Shown piece by piece: positions 1 to 7,429 of a stretch of DNA of 43,731 nt. A program made the position numbers and the translations under genes. Origin of the DNA: Limousia pullorum (GTDB lineage Bacteria; Bacillota; Clostridia; Oscillospirales; Acutalibacteraceae); the NCBI GenBank assembly GCA_018714545.1, contig DVNG01000120.1, positions 1-43,731 on the forward strand. The letters run 5' to 3'. Numbering within the stretch: position 1 is the first letter of the stretch; each line of letters begins with the position of its first letter. The notes beneath the pieces are model-generated. The model saw only the letters and a list, made by a program, of their open reading frames with translations. It did no database searches and was not told the DNA's origin.

Positions 1-12
1 GCGGAATCAAAA

Positions 13-1968
13 TTAGCTGATTTTGGAGCCGGGGGTCATGTCATCTACGAAGATTACTTTTACTTCTTCGCCGCAGGTTGCAGCAAGAATCATGCCGCAG
101 CTTTCAACTCCGCAGAGCTTTGCAGGCTTCAGGTTTGAAACGAGAACTACTCTGTGTCCGATAAGGTCTTCCGGCTTGTAGAATTTTGCAATTCCGCTGG
201 CTACAGTTCTTTCACCTGCGCCGTCGTCAAGGGTGAGCTTCAAAAGCTTTTTGGCTTTCTTTACAGGCTCGCAGGCTTTGATTTCTGCAACACGCAAATC
301 AACCTTGCAGAAGTCCTCTATGCCTATCTGTGCGATACCCTCAAGCTCTGCTTTCTTTTCTTCTCTGTCGGATTTTGGGTCGGCTTTCTTTGCAGCCTCT
401 TCCTGCTTCTCGGCAATTTCCTTGAGCATCTTTTCAGTGTCAATTCTTGAGAAGAGAGGAACAGGAGTTCCAACCTTGCCGCCAACCTTTGTGCCGCCGA
501 AGGTTTTAAGGCTTTCGTAATCGGTTACGTCGCAGTTGATCTGTTCAAAAATCTTCTTTGAGGTGTCCGGCATAAACGGAGCCAAAAGCACTGCGGTAAA
601 GCGAATACCCTCCAAAAGATTGTAAAGTACAGTTCCAAGACGGCCTTTCTTCTCCGGGTCTTTTGCAAGAACCCAAGGTGCTGTTTCGTCGATGTACTTG
701 TTGCAGCGGCGTGCAAGATTGAAGAGAGCGTCAAGAGCGTCGCTCATTCTGTATTGCTTAATAAGATTATCTATTGTTTCAACTGTTGTGAGAGCTGTAT
801 TTATCAGGTCATCGTCCACAGGCTCCTTAACATCGCCGGGGAGAATTTCGCCGTCGAAATACTTGTTGCTCATGGCGATAGTTCTGTTTACCAGGTTGCC
901 CAAAGTGTTGGCAAGGTCTGAATTGTATCTTTCGATAATTGTTTCATAGGTTATTGAACCGTCGCTTGTATATGGCATTTCAGACAGGAGATAGTATCTA
1001 ACTGCGTCAACACCAAGGAGATTGATAAGGTCGTCAGCATAGATAACATTTCCACGGGATTTGCTCATCTTGTCTGTTCCGAACAAAAGCCATGGATGAC
1101 CGAATACCTGCTTAGGCAAAGGCTCGCCCAAAGCCATAAGCATAATAGGCCAGTAAATTGTGTGGAATCTCAAAATGTCCTTACCGATAATGTGAACGTC
1201 GGCAGGCCAGTATTTTTTATAAAGATCTGAGCTTCCGTCCGGGTCGTAACCCAAAGCAGTGATGTAGTTTGAAAGGGCGTCAATCCAAACATAGATAACA
1301 TGCTTGTCGTCAAAGTCAACAGGAACACCCCATTTGAAGCTGGTTCTTGAAACGCAGAGGTCCTGAAGTCCCGGCTTTATAAAGTTATTGAGCATCTCTT
1401 TCTTTCTGCTCTCAGGGAAAATAAAGTCAGGGTTGTTTTCGATAAACTCTTCAAGCTGCTTCTGATATTTTGACATTTTAAGGAAGTAAGCCTCTTCCTT
1501 TGCCTTTTTAACTTCTCTGCCGCAGTCAGGGCATTTTCCGTCTACAAGCTGAGCCTCTGTCCAGAAGCTCTCGCAAGGTGTGCAGTAAAGACCCTCGTAC
1601 TCGCTCTTGTAAATGTCACCCTGTTCGTAAAGCTTTTTAAATATTTTCTGTACCACTTTCTCGTGGTAGTCGTCTGTAGTTCTGATAAACTTGTCGTAGG
1701 ATACGTTGAGCATATCGCAGATTTCACGAATCTGACCTGCAACCTTGTCCACATACTCCTTTGGAGAAACACCTGCGGCGGCTGCGTACTCCTCTATTTT
1801 TTGACCGTGTTCGTCAGTACCGGTAAGGAAAAACACGTCGTATCCCTGCATTCGCTTGTACCTCGCAATAGCGTCTGTCAATACAATCTCGTAGCTGTTG
1901 CCGATGTGTGGCTTGCGGGATGTGTAAGCGATAGCGGTCGTAATGTAATACGGTGTTTTCTGACACAT
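13..1968 (-). CDS. metG: Methionyl-tRNA synthetase with C-terminal tRNA-binding domain
   Basis: Cytoplasmic class I aminoacyl-tRNA synthetase that charges tRNA-Met with methionine using ATP. The HIGH signature appears as HIGN near the N-terminus and the second signature is DKMSKSRGN. A zinc knuckle with two CxxC pairs (CTPC, CPDC) lies in the connective domain. An anticodon-binding alpha-helical domain follows, and the last ~110 residues are an OB-fold (Trbp111/EMAP-II-like) domain starting near IGIEDFCKVDLRVAEIK, preceded by a lysine/glutamate-rich linker. At 651 residues it has the length usual for dimeric bacterial MetG with this appendix. The start is the ATG at 1966-1968, because AGGAG lies 8 nt upstream; an in-frame GTG three codons earlier directly abuts that ribosome site. 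It is divergent from the initiator tRNA gene, a fitting neighbour. Highly confident. Confidence 0.97.
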   Translation of the reverse strand: MCQKTPYYITTAIAYTSRKPHIGNSYEIVLTDAIARYKRMQGYDVFFLTGTDEHGQKIEEYAAAAGVSPKEYVDKVAGQIREICDMLNVSYDKFIRTTDDYHEKVVQKIFKKLYEQGDIYKSEYEGLYCTPCESFWTEAQLVDGKCPDCGREVKKAKEEAYFLKMSKYQKQLEEFIENNPDFIFPESRKKEMLNNFIKPGLQDLCVSRTSFKWGVPVDFDDKHVIYVWIDALSNYITALGYDPDGSSDLYKKYWPADVHIIGKDILRFHTIYWPIMLMALGEPLPKQVFGHPWLLFGTDKMSKSRGNVIYADDLINLLGVDAVRYYLLSEMPYTSDGSITYETIIERYNSDLANTLGNLVNRTIAMSNKYFDGEILPGDVKEPVDDDLINTALTTVETIDNLIKQYRMSDALDALFNLARRCNKYIDETAPWVLAKDPEKKGRLGTVLYNLLEGIRFTAVLLAPFMPDTSKKIFEQINCDVTDYESLKTFGGTKVGGKVGTPVPLFSRIDTEKMLKEIAEKQEEAAKKADPKSDREEKKAELEGIAQIGIEDFCKVDLRVAEIKACEPVKKAKKLLKLTLDDGAGERTVASGIAKFYKPEDLIGHRVVLVSNLKPAKLCGVESCGMILAATCGEEVKVIFVDDMTPGSKIS

Positions 1969-2022
1969 GTTGAACACTCCTCTTTCTTTGTAAATTTAGT
2001 GCCGCTTAACGGCTTTCATATT

Positions 2023-2051
2023 ATTATACCAATAAACCGGTTGAAATGCAA
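2023..2051 (-). promoter_or_regulatory. Probable sigma-A promoter of metG
   Basis: On the minus strand, TTGCAT at 2046-2051 is followed after 17 nt by a perfect TATAAT at 2023-2028, giving a leader of about 45-50 nt before the metG ATG. A small GCCG/CGGC stem lies in the leader at about 2001-2013. I see no T-box. Confidence 0.6.
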
Positions 2052-2141
2052 TTTATTTCCATAGAAAAATAGCAATGCAAAAGACGTTTTTCAGTATATT
2101 TTTATAAAGAATAAAAATAATAAAAAATTTTAAAAAAAGTG

Positions 2142-2170
2142 TTGACAAATGCTTTGCTAATTGATATAAT
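2142..2170 (+). promoter_or_regulatory. Consensus promoter of the initiator tRNA gene
   Basis: TTGACA (2142-2147), 17 nt spacer, TATAAT (2165-2170): both hexamers match the sigma-A consensus exactly at optimal spacing. The tRNA begins 47 nt downstream. Such strength fits a stable-RNA gene. Confidence 0.9.
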
Positions 2171-2216
2171 AGAATACGCTGAAACGATGAAGCGCACGAA
2201 AGTGCTTCATATATAT

Positions 2217-2293
<77 letters not shown>

Positions 2294-2298
2294 TAATG

Positions 2299-2343
2299 AT
2301 TGACTCATAAGTCTACCAAGACTTGTGAGTCAATTCTCTTTTA
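2299..2343 (+). terminator. Rho-independent terminator after tRNA-fMet
   Basis: A 14-bp stem (TTGACTCATAAGTC against GACTTGTGAGTCAA, one wobble) with a 6-nt loop is followed by TTCTCTTTT. It ends the tRNA transcript. Confidence 0.85.
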
Positions 2344-2380
2344 TAGCCCTGTTTTAGGATCAAAATACGCATATAGCAGT

Positions 2381-2436
2381 AAAAAAACGGTCGATGACTG
2401 GTGGATCAGCGCCAGAAATCAGCCGTTTTTTCTTTT
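2381..2436. terminator. Hairpin with A-tract and T-tract, possible bidirectional terminator
   Basis: AAAAAACGG pairs with CCGTTTTTT, and inner GAT/ATC and CTGG/CCAG pairs extend the stem. It lies in the non-coding stretch between the tRNA terminator and the restriction gene, where no other gene is visible. It may be the remains of the left end of the accessory island. Confidence 0.5.
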
Positions 2437-2461
2437 GCAGGAGCGGAAATCACGCTCAATG

Positions 2462-2480
2462 TGTTAGCAACAAAAGGTGC
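2462..2480 (-). repeat. Left copy of a 19-bp imperfect inverted repeat bracketing the defence island
   Basis: The plus-strand sequence TGTTAGCAACAAAAGGTGC, read in reverse complement, matches GCTCCGTTTGGTGCTAACA at 17342-17360 at 16 of 19 positions. The two copies flank the restriction, methyltransferase and ATPase-nuclease genes in opposite orientation. The role as an island end is inference. Confidence 0.4.
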
Positions 2481-2516
2481 GCGGGGAGAGGATTTGTGAA
2501 AATTTTCTGCATCCCC

Positions 2517-2545
2517 TTTACAATTAATAATGTTTGTGCTATTCT
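2517..2545 (+). promoter_or_regulatory. Promoter of the restriction endonuclease gene
   Basis: TTTACA (2517-2522), 17 nt, TATTCT (2540-2545). The predicted transcript starts about 30 nt before the ATG. The -10 region lies inside a segment that recurs at 6016-6044. Confidence 0.6.
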
Positions 2546-2554
2546 ATAGGCAAC
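2529..2554 (+). repeat. Regulatory-looking segment, copy 1 (restriction gene promoter)
   Basis: This segment reads AATGTTT followed by GTGCTATTCTATAGGCAAC. The same elements occur at 6016-6044, where the second block matches at 15 of 19 positions and a 3-nt insertion separates the two blocks. It covers the -10 box and transcription start, so it could be a controller or methylation-sensitive site. That role is inference. Confidence 0.45.
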
Positions 2555-2580
2555 ATTAATAATTGTATGGAGGTTTGCAT

Positions 2581-3783
2581 ATGAAGTTGATAATTCAACC
2601 GTATAATGACAAACTGGGGAAACTGCTTATCGATGATTTGAATTCAGGAAAGTACAGCAATTTTGCCTTTTCGGTGGCTTATGCAAAAATAAGTGGTGTA
2701 GATGCACTATACGACCCACTCTCGGCGTTTCGTACTGCTGGAGGCACCGTTTATGCCACAATAGGAATTGATCAGAAAAACACTTCCTTTGAAGCATTAC
2801 GCGCAGTACTAGGCTTGACCGAGGACTTGTTTATTTTCCATAATCGCAATTTATCATCTACTTTTCACCCCAAGGTCTATGTTTTAGCTGGTGAGAAGCA
2901 TGGTAAGGTTTATGTGGGTTCAAACAACTTGACAGGCGGTGGTTTGTATTCGAACTATGAAATTGCAAGTTGTGAGGATTTTGATCTGAGCATACCTGAG
3001 CAGGCTGAGAGCTTTGCGAACATGGTTCGTTCCTTGGGAGTATTCCGTCAGGAGGGCCCGTGCTGCAAAAAGGCAACGGAAGAGTTGATTAAACAATTAT
3101 ACGATTCTCATTTGGTGTGCACCGAAAGCGAGATCCGTGTCACAAATAAAAAAGTGACTTCTACAAAAACAACTACTGGCACTTCAGAAGGAACCTCTGT
3201 GTTTGGTGCTGAGCCAATCACTGGCAGAGCAAGAAAGCACGATTTTAGTCATCTTGCTCCTGAGACAGAGATTCGTGAAGAATATAGAAACGTGGTTCTT
3301 GCAGCAGACAATAGTACAACCGTACCGCCGGTTACGGTTACTGACAGTGGACCCGCCAAAAGTTTCTATAAACACCTGAGCAAAAACGATGTGGATCTGA
3401 AATCTTCCCCCGGACAAATTATTATCCCTATCGCGTACAAATCTTTCTTCGAACCGTTAAGTGAGCCGCAAAGGACCCCTAAAGGAGCGATGCAGTCTGA
3501 GCGTTATTTTAGTCTGAAGTATGAAAACAGTGGAGAGACTGTAGAGAATGCACGTGTTGTTTTCTACGTTCCTTCTCCTCTTCATCCCAGAAAAAATAGC
3601 GAGGTGCGCTTTGCCTTGCGAAACAGAGAAATCTTTGGAACATTCGAACAAGGGGATGTGCTGATTTTCACACAAGTACCGCAAAGCGGCCATGAACAAT
3701 ATCTTTACACTGTAAAGAGGGTCCCTCGCGATAGTGCCGAAGCAACCTCTTATCCTGAACGTTTTGCGTGGATTGTTGAATAA
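2581..3783 (+). CDS. PLD-fold type II restriction endonuclease (BfiI/NgoFVII-like)
   Basis: Probable metal-independent restriction nuclease of 400 residues. The N-terminal half is a phospholipase-D-fold nuclease with H96-x-K98, N116 in GSNNLTGGG and E127. The spacing (+2, +20, +31) equals that of the BfiI active site as I recall it (His105, Lys107, Asn125, Glu136). The C-terminal ~130 residues (from about IIIPIAYKSFF, with EVRFALRNREIFG and a GDVLIF strand) resemble the B3-like DNA-recognition domain of NgoFVII/BfiI enzymes. The middle ~60 residues are a Thr/Ser-rich linker. GGAGG 7 nt upstream of the ATG at 2581 sets the start; an in-frame TTG at 2563 precedes that site and is rejected. It converges on two DNA methyltransferases, as expected for a restriction-modification system. 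Other PLD-family nucleases cannot be excluded, but the context favours restriction. Confidence 0.82.
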   Translation: MKLIIQPYNDKLGKLLIDDLNSGKYSNFAFSVAYAKISGVDALYDPLSAFRTAGGTVYATIGIDQKNTSFEALRAVLGLTEDLFIFHNRNLSSTFHPKVYVLAGEKHGKVYVGSNNLTGGGLYSNYEIASCEDFDLSIPEQAESFANMVRSLGVFRQEGPCCKKATEELIKQLYDSHLVCTESEIRVTNKKVTSTKTTTGTSEGTSVFGAEPITGRARKHDFSHLAPETEIREEYRNVVLAADNSTTVPPVTVTDSGPAKSFYKHLSKNDVDLKSSPGQIIIPIAYKSFFEPLSEPQRTPKGAMQSERYFSLKYENSGETVENARVVFYVPSPLHPRKNSEVRFALRNREIFGTFEQGDVLIFTQVPQSGHEQYLYTVKRVPRDSAEATSYPERFAWIVE

Positions 3784-3788
3784 AATCA

Positions 3789-3824
3789 AAAACGGTGGCA
3801 TTGCAATAGCAGTGCCGCCGTTTT
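3789..3824. terminator. Bidirectional terminator between restriction and modification genes
   Basis: AAAACGGTGGCA pairs with TGCCGCCGTTTT (one wobble) around a 12-nt loop, with A and T runs on either side. It can stop both the endonuclease transcript and the converging methyltransferase transcript. Confidence 0.8.
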
Positions 3825-3835
3825 CAATACAATAG

Positions 3836-4957
3836 TTATTTTTGAAAAATCATGATGTGGGATTTTTTCTCTGCAGTTTTTAGGTTTGGAGTAAATGCAC
3901 GAGTGTACTTTCTTTGATCGAAAGAAAATACTTCCTTTGTTGTGAAACCGATATGGTGCGCAATTTGATTGTACACATCATCCATATGGATCAGCTCGTT
4001 TTTATAAATAGAATCACCGATAACAACGCAGAAATACCCCTGTTTCTTCAATTTGCAATACACCTGCTCAACAACTTGGGATATGCTTTCAATATAGGCA
4101 TCTACACCACGCCCGTTATCACAATGCTTGTTACGCGAACCAATTTCTTTTTCTTGTGCTTCATAATGGTTGTAACCAAGCCAGAACATGCGTAACTTAT
4201 GGTAAAGGTAGTAGTCAAAAGAATTCATATACGGTGGAGAAGTGATTGCACATGCAACGGAATTGTCTTGAATAAAATCAACAAAGCGAGAGTCCTGTGT
4301 TTTTACAGTAACATTGCCTAATGAATATTGTTCTAGCTGTTTCATTCGGTGAAGCATATCCAAGACTTTTTTCTTAAATTCCGCAAGAGCAAATCCATCC
4401 GGAAGGTTTTTATCCTTAGCTCTCCACCTTGTATCACTTTCTTGATTAGAGGCCTTAACAATTATAGCCGAAAAAGCGGTCCGCAAAAAATCAGCAGTGT
4501 AAATATCTTCAATGGAATCGATCAGATTGCGGATATAACCAAGTTCTTTTTGCATGTTGAACTGAAACCAGTGATCTCGGTTGAGAAAATCAGGAATCAT
4601 GATAACACTATCATCTGCGCTGTCAAACATATCCAGCTTAGAAAGAACATCGTCTATCAGAGAACACTGTTCTTTAGATAGGAGGGTACATTTTGTTCTT
4701 GAGATAAGTGTAGCGATGGGGTTAGAGTCTGTTCCTATGGCATTATGTCCACGAATCGCTGCTTCCAGGAGCGTGGTTCCAGATCCACAAAAAGGATCCA
4801 TTACAATGCTGTTAGCAGGAATACATAGGTAATCGATCAACGAACCTGGAATCTGCGGAATGTATTTAGCAGGATACGGGTGAATATTGTGCGTTAACGC
4901 TTGCTTCTCGCGCGTGGTAATAGCATCCAAATCGATGTAATAGCGTTTTTCGTCCAT
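3836..4957 (-). CDS. DNA methyltransferase, SPPY class (probably N4-cytosine), second of a pair
   Basis: S-adenosylmethionine-dependent DNA amino-methyltransferase, 373 residues. The motif X-like segment HNIHPYPAKYIPQIPG (23-38) is followed by motif I DPFCGSGTT (54-62), then the catalytic TSPPY (238-242) in the C-terminal half. SPPY motifs are most often found in N4-cytosine enzymes. A ~140-residue segment between motifs I and IV may hold the recognition region. The start ATG lies 2 nt after the stop of the preceding methyltransferase and its ribosome site (GATGAGG) is inside that gene's end, so translation is coupled. Two methyltransferases with one PLD nuclease match the BfiI layout, where each enzyme protects one strand of an asymmetric site. 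Target sequence unknown. Confidence 0.85.
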   Translation of the reverse strand: MDEKRYYIDLDAITTREKQALTHNIHPYPAKYIPQIPGSLIDYLCIPANSIVMDPFCGSGTTLLEAAIRGHNAIGTDSNPIATLISRTKCTLLSKEQCSLIDDVLSKLDMFDSADDSVIMIPDFLNRDHWFQFNMQKELGYIRNLIDSIEDIYTADFLRTAFSAIIVKASNQESDTRWRAKDKNLPDGFALAEFKKKVLDMLHRMKQLEQYSLGNVTVKTQDSRFVDFIQDNSVACAITSPPYMNSFDYYLYHKLRMFWLGYNHYEAQEKEIGSRNKHCDNGRGVDAYIESISQVVEQVYCKLKKQGYFCVVIGDSIYKNELIHMDDVYNQIAHHIGFTTKEVFSFDQRKYTRAFTPNLKTAEKKSHIMIFQK

Positions 4958-4959
4958 AA

Positions 4960-5895
4960 CTACCTCATCTTTTTAAATACCAGCATATATGAATGGCCAA
5001 TATTCAAATAATAGTTTCTTGAAGGATAACCCAAGCAGACAAGCGGACGGAAGTTTGTTTGATCGTAGATTCTAATATCCCATAAAGTGTATCCAGCATC
5101 CTCAGCACATCGGATAACGTCTCCGTGGAAATTGATGTAAGGTACTTTCCGTTTTAAATCTCGAAAATCTTTGACAATCCAAACAGCGTAAGTGTTGGGT
5201 TTCTGAACTACAAAACACTTTTCCATGATGCTGGCTATTGCTTGGATTCCTTCGTTGTATTCCATATTCCCGATATCATGATCATTTGAAGAATATGGAG
5301 CAGGATTTTTGATTGGATCAATTGCAGAATGCTCACGCCACTTGTACGCAAAGTCACCTTTAATTGTTTTTAAAAGATTGGCGTACGGAGGACTGGTAAG
5401 AATAAAATCAACGGAACCTTCAGGGATGTGCGACAGCATGTTATCTGCATCATCTTCAAAAATTTCTGCACAGATACCGTTCTCTGAAAGTTCATCACGA
5501 CACATTTGAGCAAATCTAGGATTAAGCTCAATACCGAGACTAGTTCTTCCCAATTCGTGTGCAGCCAGCATCGTAGTACCTACACCCATAAAGGGATCAA
5601 GAACAACATCTCCTGCCTTTGTGTAAATTTCAATTTGGTGGCGGGCCAAAGATCTAGGGAAGCAGGCACCATGCTCCTTCTGATTAGGAGTTCTTGTATC
5701 GGGATAGGTTTCAATACTTTTACTATGCTTGGCCCATTCTGTTCCGGTCAGATCGTTCAGTTGATTGGTGCGAGTATCTTTTCTTTTTCCAAAGCACTCT
5801 CTGCATAGCAGTTTTTTATAGCGCTCCGTTGTGATTGCGGCATCGGTTTCTGCGCCACATTTACAGCAGACGAATTTCATTTTCTGTTGAGCCAT
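4960..5895 (-). CDS. DNA methyltransferase, SPPY class, with N-terminal zinc finger
   Basis: First gene of the modification operon, 311 residues. Residues 10-34 hold CCKC...CREC, a treble-clef or ribbon-like zinc site uncommon in stand-alone methyltransferases. Motif I is DPFMGVGTT (100-108), IELNP follows as the adenosine-binding acidic strand, and the catalytic TSPPY is at 167-171. The order motif I then IV matches its partner gene. AAGGAG lies 7 nt before the ATG. The transcript starts at a promoter near 6089-6117, leaving a leader of about 190 nt. It is probably the partner that protects the other strand of an asymmetric restriction site; it could also act on its own target. Confidence 0.85.
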   Translation of the reverse strand: MAQQKMKFVCCKCGAETDAAITTERYKKLLCRECFGKRKDTRTNQLNDLTGTEWAKHSKSIETYPDTRTPNQKEHGACFPRSLARHQIEIYTKAGDVVLDPFMGVGTTMLAAHELGRTSLGIELNPRFAQMCRDELSENGICAEIFEDDADNMLSHIPEGSVDFILTSPPYANLLKTIKGDFAYKWREHSAIDPIKNPAPYSSNDHDIGNMEYNEGIQAIASIMEKCFVVQKPNTYAVWIVKDFRDLKRKVPYINFHGDVIRCAEDAGYTLWDIRIYDQTNFRPLVCLGYPSRNYYLNIGHSYMLVFKKMR

Positions 5896-6015
5896 ACCTA
5901 TACTCCTTAATCAAAAGGAAATTTACACATATATGCTGTTCTGTCGTGCCTGTGCATGAACATCGACGCCTGTTTTGTTTAACTTACTTTCGCAAATAAG
6001 TCAAGAGCTTTGCGA

Positions 6016-6044
6016 AATGTTTTCTGTGGTATTCTATAAACAAT
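6016..6044 (+). repeat. Regulatory-looking segment, copy 2 (methyltransferase leader)
   Basis: AATGTTT, three extra bases, then GTGGTATTCTATAAACAAT. It corresponds to 2529-2554 in the same plus-strand orientation. Here it lies inside the methyltransferase leader, so it could be a binding site, a relic of duplication, or a plus-strand promoter core that once read toward the ATPase-nuclease gene. Confidence 0.45.
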
Positions 6045-6088
6045 ACGACAGCTGCAATAGCAGCATGCATATAATACACTAATTAAAT

Positions 6089-6117
6089 ATTATATACCAA
6101 GAAACGCAAATTTTCAA
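6089..6117 (-). promoter_or_regulatory. Promoter of the two-methyltransferase operon
   Basis: On the minus strand, TTGAAA (6112-6117), 17 nt, TATAAT (6089-6094). The sequence continues as ATTTAATTAGTGTA, which closely resembles the text around the promoter of the ATPase-nuclease gene at 15308-15336. Confidence 0.75.
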
Positions 6118-6170
6118 GTATTTCTGAGAAAACGCTCCCCAAATCCTGCGAAGATCAACTTGTTACTTAA

Positions 6171-6248
6171 TTGCTAACAATGCGTCTTGCCGCTGGATAT
6201 CGGCGTAGAAAGCTGGTATTGTGTGTCCCTGCCAAAGGAGGTGGCGAC
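6171..6248 (+). repeat. Leader copy 1, shared with the gene at 11870
   Basis: It starts TTGCTAACAATGCG, continues through TGCCGCTGGA and CTGGTATTGTGTG, and ends CCTGCCAAAGGAGG. The region 11788-11869 has the same blocks in the same order (TTGCTAACAATGGCG, TGCGCTGGA, CTGGCTTAATTGTCC, CTACCAAA, AGGAGG). The repeat places similar translation leaders before two unrelated small genes. Confidence 0.5.
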
Positions 6249-6545
6249 ATGCGAAATATCATAGAAGAACTATACTACGGCAATATCACTCCGTGTGATC
6301 GGGACATCGTTAAAGGCGGCACATATTCGCATCTACTGCACTTAGTGACGCGCAACGAGGATGGCCTGATGCAAACGTTGACTCAGGCGCAGCAGGAGAC
6401 GTTTGAAAAGTTTAAGGACTGCGCATCGGAGCTCAATGATGCCAATGAGCTAACAGCTTTCTCCATCGGCTTCAAGCTCGGTATGCGTCTGGCGCTGGAG
6501 GCCATGATCAGCACCAGCGACATCACAGATCCCAAAATGTACTAA
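6249..6545 (+). CDS. Small DUF6809-like protein of mobile elements
   Basis: A 98-residue acidic, helical protein of unknown function, starting MRNIIEELYYGNI and containing the pattern FSIGFKLGMRLALEAM near the C-terminus. Both features match a family I recall as DUF6809, frequent in Firmicute prophages and integrative elements. AAAGGAGG precedes the ATG at 6249; a longer frame from 6171 lacks such a site and runs through the repeated leader, so it is rejected. It is the first gene of the element and is followed by a terminator. It has no signal peptide, membrane segment or catalytic motif. Confidence 0.7.
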   Translation: MRNIIEELYYGNITPCDRDIVKGGTYSHLLHLVTRNEDGLMQTLTQAQQETFEKFKDCASELNDANELTAFSIGFKLGMRLALEAMISTSDITDPKMY

Positions 6546-6586
6546 AACACTAGCTCAACACACCGGAAAAGGTGTGTTTGAGTTTT
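6544..6586 (+). terminator. Terminator after the DUF6809-like gene
   Basis: CTCAACACACC pairs with GGTGTGTTTGAG (one bulge) around a GGAAAA loop, followed by TTTT. Confidence 0.75.
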
Positions 6587-6631
6587 AAGAGTCACAAAAT
6601 TGCGACACCAAATTAAATTTTCGGAAACCTC

Positions 6632-6660
6632 TTGACAGAACATTCGTTCGATAATATAAT
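6632..6660 (+). promoter_or_regulatory. Consensus promoter with a LexA/DinR box in its spacer
   Basis: TTGACA (6632-6637), 17 nt, TATAAT (6655-6660), a perfect sigma-A promoter. GAACATTCGTTC (6638-6649) lies between the boxes and fits the Gram-positive SOS operator GAAC-N4-GTTC exactly. LexA bound there would block RNA polymerase, so the transcript should appear after DNA damage. The downstream unit ends at 6868-6928 and contains no clear gene. Confidence 0.75.
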
Positions 6661-6680
6661 TATGATCAGAGCAGGACACT

Positions 6681-6818
6681 TTGTTACTGCTCTACGAACA
6701 ACAGAATATTGAAGCCGAATGTGCCGACGATATGGTCGCCTTGAGCATAATTCCATTTTCAGGTCACACATCGGAGCGCTTTGTAAAAGCTAAACGACGG
6801 GATTGGCAACCGGATTAA
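6681..6818 (+). CDS. Possible 45-residue protein in the SOS-controlled unit
   Basis: A short frame that would need a TTG start at 6681, with a weak AGGA 5 nt upstream. The in-frame stop at 6663-6665 limits any extension. The product is acidic at the front and basic at the back (SERFVKAKRR). I do not recognise it. It may be a real small protein, the tail of a decayed gene, or part of a non-coding RNA. The only support is its position between an excellent promoter and an excellent terminator. Confidence 0.25.
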   Translation: MLLLYEQQNIEAECADDMVALSIIPFSGHTSERFVKAKRRDWQPD

Positions 6819-6867
6819 CCGGAAGATAAGACCTTTCTCAGGTCACTAGCAGCGGTGATTAGTAATA

Positions 6868-6928
6868 GCCACCGACAGAGCAGTTCTATTCCAAACGGGA
6901 TAGGACTGCTTTGTCGGTGGCTTTTTTT
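6868..6928 (+). terminator. Very strong terminator ending the SOS-controlled unit
   Basis: Outer stem GCCACCGACA/TGTCGGTGGC and inner stem GCAGTTCTATTCC/GGATAGGACTGC (wobbles) around a 5-nt loop, followed by seven T. A smaller GACCT/AGGTC stem lies upstream near 6829-6844. The promoter-to-terminator unit is about 260 nt. Confidence 0.85.
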
Positions 6929-7035
6929 GTTGCTAAAGCACGGAATTTTTTTGAAAAACATTTTCAAAGTGCTCATTAGGTGAGCAGTTTGTTTTTTACC
7001 ATATAGCCAACAAAAGACGAAAGGAGGTGCGGAAC

Positions 7036-7377
7036 ATGCAGAGTGCGTTAGATCGCAGGCAATCAATTCTGGAAGCAATCAGCGATCGACGTTTTGAAAC
7101 GCTGGAAAATCTGGCAGCAGAATTTGGCGTATCAAAAGCGACGATTCGTCGTGACATCGAAATACTCGGCTGTTCCGCACCTATCTACACTGTGCGCGGT
7201 AACGGAGGTGGAATCCGAGCTATGGATGGCTGGTATGTCGGTCGTCGCTATCTTACCAACACACAGGAGACGGCTTTGAGAGATATTTTGCCGGTGCTGT
7301 CGCCAGAACAGCAAAAGGAAATACAAAGCATCCTCTTGTCTTTTGCAAAACCCGCCGACTACAGGAAATGGCCATAA
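7036..7377 (+). CDS. DeoR-type HTH protein, short form
   Basis: A 113-residue DNA-binding protein. Residues 7-55 form a DeoR-family winged helix-turn-helix (RRQSILEAISDRRFETLENL then GVSKATIRRDIEIL). The sugar-phosphate effector domain of classical DeoR regulators is absent; a ~55-residue tail with the helix ETALRDILPVLSPEQQKEI follows. It is therefore likely a mobile-element regulator rather than a sugar regulator. AAGGAGG precedes the ATG at 7036 by 8 nt; a GTG at 7027 overlaps that site and is rejected. It begins the rightward gene run that leads to the primase. Its target is probably an operator within the element, which is inference. Confidence 0.75.
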   Translation: MQSALDRRQSILEAISDRRFETLENLAAEFGVSKATIRRDIEILGCSAPIYTVRGNGGGIRAMDGWYVGRRYLTNTQETALRDILPVLSPEQQKEIQSILLSFAKPADYRKWP

Positions 7378-7429
7378 TTTTTTTAGTCTCAAATGGTAAT
7401 AACCTGTTGTTTGCAGAAAGGAGGATCCA

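Larger units (their letters stand above)
5896..6170. other. Non-coding regulatory region upstream of the methyltransferase operon
   Basis: No plausible gene. It holds the leftward methyltransferase promoter (6089-6117), the long leader of that operon, a second copy of the segment found at the restriction gene promoter (6016-6044), and the GCTGCAATAGCAGC palindrome near 6051. The left edge of the inserted mobile element probably falls between about 6118 and 6171. Confidence 0.6.

Noticed and set aside
1663..2064. 133-codon plus-strand frame over the metG start
   Set aside because: Antisense to metG and through its promoter, with no family pattern.
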